Positions 17,961 through 25,647 of a stretch of 37,954 bases of DNA are shown here, piece by piece. The DNA lies in contig QWQF01000073.1 of NCBI GenBank assembly GCA_003669125.1, positions 1-37,954 on the forward strand, written 5' to 3'. The position numbers and the translations under genes were made by a program. Each line of letters opens with the position of its first letter. The stretch's first letter is position 1. The stretch comes from Planctomycetota bacterium (GTDB lineage Bacteria > Planctomycetota > Planctomycetia > Planctomycetales > Planctomycetaceae). The notes under the pieces were generated by a model, which saw only the letters and a program-made list of their open reading frames with translations, made no database searches and was not told the origin of the DNA.

Positions 17961-20900
17961 TCAGTCAATGTAAACGAACTCGTTGAGGCACAGCAGCACA
18001 TGGCAGAATTCGATCAGCGCTTTGTCGGTCGCCACAACTGCGTCGCCGCCCATCGCGGCACGCTGCTCTTCGACGAAGGCCAGCATCCGGTTGCGTTCCG
18101 GCTCGGTGGGGAGTCGCGAGAAAGCCGTCTGGTAGGCACGGTCAACCGCCGCACTGAGCGGCGAATCTTTCGAGGGACGAATCCGCGACGCCAGCTTCTC
18201 CGCCTGCTGTCGCACGAATGGCGAGTTCATCATCGCCAGTGCCTGCGTCGGCACCGTCGTACTGATTCGCTCGCCGATGCTTTGCGTCGGTTCGGGGGCG
18301 TCGAATATCGTCATCAGCGGGATCAGTTCGCTCCGTTTGACACGCAGGTAAACGCTGCGTCGCGGTGTGTTGTCGAGAATGCTCGGCCCGAACATCGTCG
18401 CATCGAGATTGCCCCCCATCGTCAGCAGCGAATCGCGGATCAGTTCCGCGTCCAAGCGTCTCGGCCGGAAGTGCCAGAGATAGCTGTTCGCCGGATCGAG
18501 CTTCAGGTTCTCGGCGTTGACTTCGTGCGATTGCTGGTACGCCGCGCTGAGCATGATCTGCTTGTGCAACGGCTTGAGTTTCCAGCCGCCGCGCACGAGT
18601 TCGCTCGCAAGCCATTCGAGCAACTCCGGATGCGTTGGCTTGTCTCCCTGCACACCAAAATCATTCGGAGTGCCGACAAGTCCCTCGCCGAAATGATGCT
18701 GCCAGAGCCGATTGACGATCACACGAGCCAGCAGCGGACCGGCTCCCCGTTCAGTATTCGTCATCCAATCGCCCAGCGCGACGCGTGGGTCGGTCGGTGG
18801 CTCCGTCTTGGCCGGTGCGTCGCCGCGCCACAAGACCTGCATGAAGCCCGGTTCCGATTTGCCCTGCTTGTTGTCGACCTCGCCCCGTCGCAGAAAGAAG
18901 ACATCCTGCCCACCGGCGACGGTCGTGTAGACCTCAGACAAATTCGGTCGCGGTGCCGCTGCGGTGTGATCTCGCACCGTGTGAAAAACCTTCGCGGTCT
19001 CGGAGTCGAACGGCGCCAACCAGCGAGTCATCGGCTCCCGCAGAGCATCAGGTAACTTGTTGGCATTCGCTGCGAGGATCGCGCGAATTTCGCCGAGATG
19101 CTGCGGCAAGAAGTCGCCGGCCCAAGTTGCTGGATTCGGCTCGGTGCTGAGCGCGAATCGCAGGCGGCCGATGCCGAGGTCACGGAACTTCAACTCGAAG
19201 ACGAGCTCCGTGCCGCTGGCGAATCCGGCGAGCGGCGTCTCCAACTCGAAGACAGCGGCGTTGTCCTTCTTCGCGGTCTCGCGCACGACCCACGCAGTGG
19301 CCGGCTTGCCGTCGAGTGCATTGCTCAGCGGCTGGTCCTTGTCCTCGAATGCGGCGAAGACCGCCTTGAGCTTCAATTCCAGCGGCGTGTCTTTCGCCAT
19401 CGGATCGAGCGGCCGCGCGGAGACTTTCAGCTCGACGAGTTGGAAGCTGCCGTCTCCGTTCAGTCCCGGCCCGCGCTGCGGCAGCGACTTGTCGGCGAAG
19501 AGATCGAACCGCAACGACGTGACATTTTTCTGATGCGTGTGCAGCGTGATGCGGTACTGCTCTTCGTTGGCGACCGATCGCCGCTGACCGCGCTGGCGAA
19601 TTTTCAGGCCGGGATTCAGCAGCCCATCGTGAGCGACGATCCCTCCCGGCAGTTCCTTCAGCCACGAGCGTTCCGCTTCGAGCGACACCGGCTCGAGCAC
19701 CTGCCAGCGCGGCGCGTCCGGCTGCTTCGCCAGTTCAGCAACTCGCCACGTTTCAAATCGCTTCGGCAACTCATTCACGGCAAACGTGCGGAGCGCAGCG
19801 ACGAGCGGTTCGTGATCGGCCTGATGCTTTTCAACCGCTTGCTGCGTGGCGACCTGGTCGAGATCGAGCGTCCGCGAACCGTGCGAGGTCTTCGCGAATG
19901 AGGCGGCCAGCGCGTAGTAATCCTGATGCGGGATCGGATCGTACTTGTGCTCGTGACAACGGGCACAACCGAGCGTGAGACCGAGCATCGAACCGCCGAT
20001 CGTCATCAGCATGTCATCGAGTTGGTCGTAGCGAATGCGTTCGACAGTCTTCGCCGTGATCTGCCCTGGATACGGACCGGCGACCAGGAAGCCGCTCGCC
20101 GCCGCACCTTGAATGTCGTCGGGCAGCAGCACGTCACCGGCAAGCTGCATTCGCACAAATTGGTCGTACGGCATGTCGCTGTTCAACGAGCGGATCACCC
20201 AATCGCGATAGTGAAACGCACCCGGCCGGAAGCCATCGAACTCGTACCCGCCGCTCTCCGCGAAACGAGCGGCGTCGAGCCAATGCCGCGCCCACTTCTC
20301 GCCGTAGTGCTGACTGTTGAGCAATCCATCGATCACCTTCTCGAACGCCTGCAGAGACGCATCGCTGACGAAGGCCGCGATCTGTTCCGGAGTCGGCGGC
20401 AGTCCGATGAGATCGAAGTACGCGCGACGGATCAATTTTTCTTTTGTCGTCGGGCCGTTCGGTTTCAGGCCGTGACTTTGCTGAGCTACGACCACGAATC
20501 GGTCGATCGACGACGCGGCAGAAGTGCCCGCAGCAACTGCCGGTGGCTCGATAGACTTGAGCGGCTGAAACGACCACCACTTCCGGCCTTCGTCGAGGCT
20601 GATCTCTCGCTTCGGCTTAGCCGGAGCGTCCCCTTTTCTCGGATCGGGAGCACCCAGGTCGATCCACTTGGCGAAATCGGCGACGATCTCGGCCGAGAGT
20701 TTTCCGCTGGGGGGCATCTCGATGCCGTCGTGCTTGAGTGCTTTGATGAGCAGACTCTCGGCCGACTTCCCCTTCACGATCACCGCACCGCTCTCACCGC
20801 CGTCCAGTACTCCCTCGGCGGAATCGAGAAATAGTTTCCCTTTCAGCTTCTTGGCGTCACGCGCTTGAACCGAGTGGCAACTGTAGCAGTGCTGCACGAG

Positions 20901-21014
20901 CACCGGCCGAATCTTCTGCTCGAAGAATTGCAGTCCTTCTTCGTTTGGAGCCTGAGCGAACGCCGGCACCGCCGTCGCCGCCAGGAGCACAGCCATGATC
21001 GAGCGAAACTTCAT
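17961..21014 (-). CDS. PSCyt1-PSCyt2(DUF1549)-PSD1(DUF1553) multidomain cytochrome-type protein
   Basis: A 1017-residue exported protein. The signal peptide is MKFRSIMAVLLAATAVPAFA. The N-terminal planctomycete cytochrome C domain (PSCyt1) has heme motif CYSCH (Cys43-Cys46-His47) and the EMPP segment near residue 98, where the second axial Met is expected. DUF1549 covers about 165-400 and carries another CARCH (Cys349-Cys352-His353) in LGCARCHEHKYDPIP. DUF1553 forms the C-terminal third (ANSPLLARVIVNRLWQHHFG-like region onwards). About 250 residues of predicted beta-rich sequence separate the two, perhaps a carbohydrate-binding-like module. Two CxxCH sites imply up to two c-type hemes. It is preceded 9 bp upstream by the HMA gene and followed by DUF1501 copy D. 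Confidence 0.94.
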   Translation of the reverse strand: MKFRSIMAVLLAATAVPAFAQAPNEEGLQFFEQKIRPVLVQHCYSCHSVQARDAKKLKGKLFLDSAEGVLDGGESGAVIVKGKSAESLLIKALKHDGIEMPPSGKLSAEIVADFAKWIDLGAPDPRKGDAPAKPKREISLDEGRKWWSFQPLKSIEPPAVAAGTSAASSIDRFVVVAQQSHGLKPNGPTTKEKLIRRAYFDLIGLPPTPEQIAAFVSDASLQAFEKVIDGLLNSQHYGEKWARHWLDAARFAESGGYEFDGFRPGAFHYRDWVIRSLNSDMPYDQFVRMQLAGDVLLPDDIQGAAASGFLVAGPYPGQITAKTVERIRYDQLDDMLMTIGGSMLGLTLGCARCHEHKYDPIPHQDYYALAASFAKTSHGSRTLDLDQVATQQAVEKHQADHEPLVAALRTFAVNELPKRFETWRVAELAKQPDAPRWQVLEPVSLEAERSWLKELPGGIVAHDGLLNPGLKIRQRGQRRSVANEEQYRITLHTHQKNVTSLRFDLFADKSLPQRGPGLNGDGSFQLVELKVSARPLDPMAKDTPLELKLKAVFAAFEDKDQPLSNALDGKPATAWVVRETAKKDNAAVFELETPLAGFASGTELVFELKFRDLGIGRLRFALSTEPNPATWAGDFLPQHLGEIRAILAANANKLPDALREPMTRWLAPFDSETAKVFHTVRDHTAAAPRPNLSEVYTTVAGGQDVFFLRRGEVDNKQGKSEPGFMQVLWRGDAPAKTEPPTDPRVALGDWMTNTERGAGPLLARVIVNRLWQHHFGEGLVGTPNDFGVQGDKPTHPELLEWLASELVRGGWKLKPLHKQIMLSAAYQQSHEVNAENLKLDPANSYLWHFRPRRLDAELIRDSLLTMGGNLDATMFGPSILDNTPRRSVYLRVKRSELIPLMTIFDAPEPTQSIGERISTTVPTQALAMMNSPFVRQQAEKLASRIRPSKDSPLSAAVDRAYQTAFSRLPTEPERNRMLAFVEEQRAAMGGDAVVATDKALIEFCHVLLCLNEFVYID

Positions 21015-21023
21015 CGCGAGTCC

Positions 21024-21578
21024 TCATTCGGTTTTCAATTGCACGCCGCGCTGCTTGAGAGCGGTCTCCAGTTCGACGCGGTCGATTTTTTCTGGATTGA
21101 TCAGCGCCGTCACGCGACCCAGTTTGAAACTGGCGGTCGCCATCTCGACGCCGGGGAGTTTGTAAATCGAATCGTAAGCTCCCAAACAACACCCTTTGCA
21201 GTCCAGGCCGACGACCGGGATCTCGATCAACGTGAGTTTGTCCTTGGGCAACGATCGTAACGGCTTGATCCCGAACGTGTGCCGCGACGCTTGCCGCAGC
21301 AGATTGTCGAACCGCTCGATGACTTGCTCCGGCTTCGCGTTGGGAAACTCTTTCGCGGGATCGTACTCGACGCTCGCCTCGGCATTCTTGAAGTCGATGC
21401 TGACGAGTTTGAAGTCCGGCAACTCTTTGAACGTCTCGCGCAGATCGGCCTCTCGCTCCGTCGAGAACAGTCCAGTGATTTGATGCTTGATCGGCTCGGC
21501 GGCCTCAGCGGCGACGGACAGAAACAAAATCATGAGTACAGAATCACGGAATACTCGCCCAATTCTGCGCCGTCGCAT
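21024..21578 (-). CDS. Exported tandem heavy-metal-associated (HMA-like) protein
   Basis: A 184-residue protein with a basic, then hydrophobic N-terminus (MRRRRIGRVFRDSVLMILFLSVAAEAA) that should act as a signal peptide. Two ferredoxin-like alpha/beta units follow. Residues 31-98 (HQITGLFSTEREADLRETF ... VSIDFKNAEASVEYDP) look like an HMA domain whose CxxC is lost. Residues 116-183 carry the intact metal site, GLDCKGCCLGAY (Cys127, Cys130, with an extra Cys131). HMA proteins bind Cu(I) or similar ions. The ATG at 21578 is preferred over upstream ATGs at 21599 and 21614 because those fall in repeat sequence. It lies between the DUF1592-type gene (55 bp upstream) and the DUF1549/1553 gene (9 bp downstream). 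Confidence 0.82.
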   Translation of the reverse strand: MRRRRIGRVFRDSVLMILFLSVAAEAAEPIKHQITGLFSTEREADLRETFKELPDFKLVSIDFKNAEASVEYDPAKEFPNAKPEQVIERFDNLLRQASRHTFGIKPLRSLPKDKLTLIEIPVVGLDCKGCCLGAYDSIYKLPGVEMATASFKLGRVTALINPEKIDRVELETALKQRGVQLKTE

Positions 21579-21623
21579 TCGATTGCTCTCTGCCGTCATG
21601 ATTCTGTGCTCCATGATTCTGTG
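21537..21623. repeat. CATGATTCTGTG repeat copies around the HMA gene start
   Basis: CATGATTCTGTG occurs twice in direct orientation (21597-21608 and 21612-21623), and an inverted, slightly diverged copy (TACAGAATCACG) lies at 21537-21548. The predicted start codon of the HMA gene (21578) falls between the inverted copies, so an RNA hairpin there could include the ribosome binding site. They may equally be members of a dispersed repeat. Confidence 0.6.
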
Positions 21624-21633
21624 AAGTTTGCCT

Positions 21634-24276
21634 TCAGCGTGTTTGAAACAACGAACTTTGAACGAGCTCGTGGATCAAGGTCCGAATGCCTCCGCCGTTC
21701 TTCTGCGTCGCAGTGACGATCGCCGCAATCTGATCGCGGTCGCTGAAGGAGGAGTCTCGGCCGGTGGCGTAGATCGCGAACTGTTGCGTGAGGTTTCTCA
21801 GCAGACGGCCCGAATCGGCGGCGATCAGGGTTTGAAAATCGGTGACGTCTTTGAACGCTCGCTCGTCGGGCAGCACGCCGCTGGCATCGACGGGCGGACC
21901 GAGCTTGAAACTGATGCCGATGAACGGGTCGATCGAGCCGCGCAGCGCAGGATCGCCGTCGCCGATTGAGCGATACCGTGAGCGGAATCCGCCGATGACA
22001 TCGAACGCTTCCAGGGCGAAGCCGGGAGGGTCCATCTTCGCGTGGCACGAAGCACAGATGGCGTCGGTGCGGTGCTTGTCGAGTTGCTCGCGAATCGTCT
22101 TCGCACCGCGCACGTCCGGTTCGATGGCAGGGATGTTCGGCGGCGGCGGCTCCGGCGGTTGACCGAGCAACCGATCCATCACGAACGCTCCGCGCGGAAC
22201 AGGGGACGTCGTCGTGCCGTTGGCGGTGATCTTCAGGATCGATGCCTGAGTCATGAAGCCCCCACGCGGACAATCCGCTGGCAGATCAACTCGGCGAATC
22301 TGCGAGCCGACGACTCCCTGAATGCCGTAATGCACCGCCAACTTCTCGTTCAACATCGCGAATTTGGAGCGTACAAGATGCGTGGCATCGAGGTCGTTGT
22401 CGATCAACTCGCGGAAGTACGCTCGTGTTTCGGCGACCATCGAGTCTTGGAGGTACGGGTTGAATTCGGGATACAACTTACGGTCAGGATCGGTCGCAGC
22501 AATCTGCCGTAGCTTCAGCCACTGACCAAGGAAATCTTCGATGAACCGCTGTGACTTCGAGTCCTTCAGCAAGCGATCGGTTTCGGAGCGGAGCACGTCG
22601 GGAGTTCGCAGCTTGCCGGACGCGGCCAACTCTGTCAGCCGGTCATCGGGCATCGAGTTCCAAAACAAATACGACAGCCGGCAAGCGAGTGCGTGGTCGT
22701 CAACGTGGCCAACGCTGCCAGCATCGGCCACGAGGTACAGGAAATCCGGCGAGCACAACGCGGCACGATACGCCCAGCGCATCGCGGTCTCGAAGCTGTC
22801 GCCGGCTTTCAAACGATCCTCGACTTTGGCGACGTACGCGCGACGAACTTCGTCAGAGACCGGTCGTCGAAACGCCTTCGGCAAGAACGATGCCAGCAAG
22901 CGGTCAGCCTCGACGAGCGGCTGATCGCTGGAGACGGTCCACAAGCCTTGCGACGGATCGGGTCGGTTTCGTCCCGCTCCGAGATGCCGAACTTGCTTGC
23001 GCTGCGGAGCACGAATGCCGGGTCGCTCCGCCGGTTTGAATTCGGCGAGCGGCAATTCGCCGAACAGCACGCGATGACTGCGCGGCGGCCAAGCGTCGTG
23101 CAGCGGGCCTTCGATGTCGAGCCAATCCACGGCGATGCCCGGCCCGGTGAAAGCCATCGCTCGGCCTTTGCGGTTGTAGTTCGCGGTCGGTGCGAGCGAC
23201 GCCGTATTGAAGCCGATCAACTCGTTGTGATTCAGCCAGGTGACGAGTTCATGTTCTCGCGACTCGATCGACGGCGCGTCGAAATAGCCGAGCACATAGC
23301 TCGGATGCTGCCCGCCTCGACCGTCGCCGGTGAGTTGCACGACCGACAGCCGCGCCGCTTCGGTGCCGCGCGACGGCAGCACCTTCCCCTTGTCCCATTG
23401 AAAACTCCACAACGAAGTGCGGACTCGGTAGCGGCCCGGATAGATCGTGACGTGCTCGATGAAATACGGGCTGAGCGATTCGTCCTCGTGCCGAAACAGG
23501 CCGACGGTCGCTCCGCTGCGGAACGAGCCGATCCGTTCGTGAGCACCCTCGTCGATGTGATGCTGCTCGCCGGCCGGCGGGAATTCGGGATCGGGCTGCT
23601 TGTTCTTCAACAAGACGCCGTCTCCGTTCAGGATGACGTGCGCGACGAACCCGCCGCTGTTGGCCAGTGAGATCCGCCGCGTCTGCACGGTCGGAGCTTT
23701 CGGCTGAGTCGCAATCGCGAGATCCAGCACATGATCGGCCGCTTCGACGTACTTGGCCATGTTGACGTGCGAGATGTCCAGCGCGTCGCTGTTCTTGTCG
23801 AAGCCGTGCGCCGATCCGTCGCCTGGCAAGTTCCCCTGCAACGCGATGCCGGGCATGTCGAACAAATCGCGGATCGTGTTCTCGTACTCCGCCCGCGTCA
23901 GCCGTCGCACACCGGTGCGGACCTCGCCCGCCAATTGCGTCTGCTCAGCCTTGATGAGCGATTCCTTCAGCCACTTGGTCACAGCGGCCGTCTCGACCAC
24001 CGGCGGCCGAGCTTGTTTCTTGGGCGGCATCTCACCGGACTCAATGCGGTCATGGATCTTCAGCCACCTCGCGAAGTTGTCCGCGTTCGACAAATCGACC
24101 TTCAGTTCCGAGAGATCGAGTCCTCCTTGCTTAACGCCGGAGTCGTGGCACTCGAGGCAGTGAACACCGAAGAACGCTTTGGGGAATTGGTCCGCTGCTC
24201 CCGCAACGCGAGCAAGCATCACGACGACCAATGAAAACATGACGGCGAGAAAACGTGACCGGAAACCGCTTGTCAT
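21634..24276 (-). CDS. DUF1587/DUF1592/DUF1595/DUF1588/DUF1585 cytochrome-type protein
   Basis: An 880-residue exported protein of the second planctomycete cytochrome type (PSD3, PSD4, PSD5, PSCyt3, PSD2 order). The signal peptide is MTSGFRSRFLAVMFSLVVVMLARVAGA. Heme motif CLECH is at Cys40-Cys43-His44 and SGEMPP follows. DUF1587 includes VRRLTRAEYENTIRDLFD (about 145-162). DUF1595/1592 covers about 490-690 (LACRLSYLFWNSMPDD; DFLGQWLKLRQIA). DUF1588 has a second CASCH (Cys741-Cys744-His745) in CASCHAKMDPPGFALEAFD, and DUF1585 is C-terminal. The ATG overlaps the DUF1552 stop by one base (TGATG), giving coupled translation. The frame remains open far upstream inside the DUF1552 gene, but that part is a shadow. 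Up to two hemes are likely. Confidence 0.94.
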   Translation of the reverse strand: MTSGFRSRFLAVMFSLVVVMLARVAGAADQFPKAFFGVHCLECHDSGVKQGGLDLSELKVDLSNADNFARWLKIHDRIESGEMPPKKQARPPVVETAAVTKWLKESLIKAEQTQLAGEVRTGVRRLTRAEYENTIRDLFDMPGIALQGNLPGDGSAHGFDKNSDALDISHVNMAKYVEAADHVLDLAIATQPKAPTVQTRRISLANSGGFVAHVILNGDGVLLKNKQPDPEFPPAGEQHHIDEGAHERIGSFRSGATVGLFRHEDESLSPYFIEHVTIYPGRYRVRTSLWSFQWDKGKVLPSRGTEAARLSVVQLTGDGRGGQHPSYVLGYFDAPSIESREHELVTWLNHNELIGFNTASLAPTANYNRKGRAMAFTGPGIAVDWLDIEGPLHDAWPPRSHRVLFGELPLAEFKPAERPGIRAPQRKQVRHLGAGRNRPDPSQGLWTVSSDQPLVEADRLLASFLPKAFRRPVSDEVRRAYVAKVEDRLKAGDSFETAMRWAYRAALCSPDFLYLVADAGSVGHVDDHALACRLSYLFWNSMPDDRLTELAASGKLRTPDVLRSETDRLLKDSKSQRFIEDFLGQWLKLRQIAATDPDRKLYPEFNPYLQDSMVAETRAYFRELIDNDLDATHLVRSKFAMLNEKLAVHYGIQGVVGSQIRRVDLPADCPRGGFMTQASILKITANGTTTSPVPRGAFVMDRLLGQPPEPPPPNIPAIEPDVRGAKTIREQLDKHRTDAICASCHAKMDPPGFALEAFDVIGGFRSRYRSIGDGDPALRGSIDPFIGISFKLGPPVDASGVLPDERAFKDVTDFQTLIAADSGRLLRNLTQQFAIYATGRDSSFSDRDQIAAIVTATQKNGGGIRTLIHELVQSSLFQTR

Positions 24277-25538
24277 CACACCATCTCCAAGCCGCGCATC
24301 GTTGCGGTTCCGGTCGAGAACTTGTCTGCTTCGATCCCCAGACGCTGCAACATCGAGACGAACAAGTTCGTCAGCGGGTGATTGTTTTGCTGATCGAAGG
24401 CGAGATGCTGACCGTGCTTGAAGCCGCCGCCGGCGAGCAGTACCGGTAGATTCACGTTCGAGTGCGAATTCGCGCTCCCCATGCAGGTGCCGTACAGGAC
24501 CATCGTGCGGTCGAGCAGCGATTGACCTTCCTCTTGGGTCTCGCTGAGCGACGTCAGGAATCGACCGAGGACGTCGAACTGGCGTTCCTCGTGGCCGCGC
24601 AGTTCGGTCAGGACTTCGGGGCGGTTGCCGTGGTGCGTGATGTTGTGGATGACGGTCGTGTCGATGAACAGCGAGATCAACCGGGTCGAATCGGTCTCCA
24701 GCGCGAGCTTGATAACGTCGAAGATCAGCTTCGTTCGCTGGACGAACGCCTTCGCGTCGTCGATGTCTTCCGGCGGCTGAGCGTTGACGGTCGGCTTCGG
24801 CCGATGCTCCCAGGCTTCGGAACTTTCCAGCCGCTGTTCGAGTTCGCGGACCGACGTGAAATACTGGTCCATCCGCCGCTGATCGGCTTTGGACAACGAG
24901 CGGTTCAGTCGCTGCGACTGCTCGCCGACGAAGTCCAACAGACTGCGGCCCTGACGAATCGCCTCGACATTGGCGGCAACCTCGTCCGGCTTGCCTTGCA
25001 CGAACAACTTTTGAAACAGCTTCTTGGGACTCCGTTCGGCGGAGATCGGCGCGCCGCTGCGTGTGTAGCTGAGCGTCGCACTGTTCTCGTTGCTGTTGGC
25101 CAGCACGAGCGACGGGTATCGCGTGCGATTGCCAAGTTGCTCGGCGGCGAATTGATCGAGCGACACCCAATTCCGAAAGCCGCCCCGCTCGGGATGCGGT
25201 GTCCCGGTGAGGAAACATTTCTCGGCCGCGTGAGCTCCGGTCACGCCCGGATGACTGACGCCGGAGAAGACCGTCATCTTCTCGCGATGCGCGGCGAGCC
25301 GTTCCAGATACGGGCTGAGTTCGTAGTCGCGTCCCGTTTTCTCTGGAAAGAAGAACTGCGGCAGGATGCCCATGTTCGTCTCGATGGCCACCATCCGCCG
25401 AGGTATCGCCTTCGAGTCTTCCGCACTGAATGCCGGTCGCATGGCGTCGAGCCACGGCAGTGACATCGCCACTCCCGCCCCGCGCAAAAATGCTCGTCGA
25501 GACAACGAGTTGCGAATCGTCGAAAAACCTGAACTCAT
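24276..25538 (-). CDS. DUF1552 (HXXSHH family) secreted protein
   Basis: A 420-residue protein of PF07586, named for an HxxSHH motif; here it reads HNITHH (residues 298-303), with threonine replacing serine. The N-terminus has SRRAFLRGAGVAMSLPWL (Arg14-Arg15), a Tat signal. The start at 25538 is supported by AGGAG 8 bp upstream; the longer open frame to 25760 has no signal or domain. The family is found next to DUF1592-type cytochromes, as here, where the two genes overlap by one base. It resembles DUF1501 in overall plan (LLDRTMVLYGTCMG; LLAGGGFKHGQH). No activity is established for the family. It is the first gene of the candidate operon ending at 12810. Confidence 0.92.
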   Translation of the reverse strand: MSSGFSTIRNSLSRRAFLRGAGVAMSLPWLDAMRPAFSAEDSKAIPRRMVAIETNMGILPQFFFPEKTGRDYELSPYLERLAAHREKMTVFSGVSHPGVTGAHAAEKCFLTGTPHPERGGFRNWVSLDQFAAEQLGNRTRYPSLVLANSNENSATLSYTRSGAPISAERSPKKLFQKLFVQGKPDEVAANVEAIRQGRSLLDFVGEQSQRLNRSLSKADQRRMDQYFTSVRELEQRLESSEAWEHRPKPTVNAQPPEDIDDAKAFVQRTKLIFDVIKLALETDSTRLISLFIDTTVIHNITHHGNRPEVLTELRGHEERQFDVLGRFLTSLSETQEEGQSLLDRTMVLYGTCMGSANSHSNVNLPVLLAGGGFKHGQHLAFDQQNNHPLTNLFVSMLQRLGIEADKFSTGTATMRGLEMV

Positions 25539-25591
25539 GAAGACTCTCCTTTTGAGCCAGACGCCCGTCTTTTGCAAAATCCGGGTTCTTG

Positions 25592-25620
25592 ATCTAATCG
25601 GCTGAGCGCAGCCCCCGCAA
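25592..25620 (-). promoter_or_regulatory. Candidate promoter of the DUF1552-to-BNR gene run
   Basis: On the minus strand, TTGCGG (25620-25615) and TTAGAT (25597-25592) are separated by 17 bp, an acceptable sigma-70-type spacing. This lies in the 109-bp gap between alaS and the DUF1552 gene. The spacer holds a small perfect inverted repeat, GGCTG-CGCT-CAGCC, which could be a regulator site. The match is weak and based on consensus only. Confidence 0.25.
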
Positions 25621-25647
25621 TTCCCGATCGGCTCGGCAGCCGGCCGC

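Noticed and set aside
24277-25455. Upstream extension of the DUF1592-type frame to 1273 codons
   Set aside because: It overlaps the whole DUF1552 gene in another frame; the true ATG at 24276 has a signal peptide and stop-start overlap.
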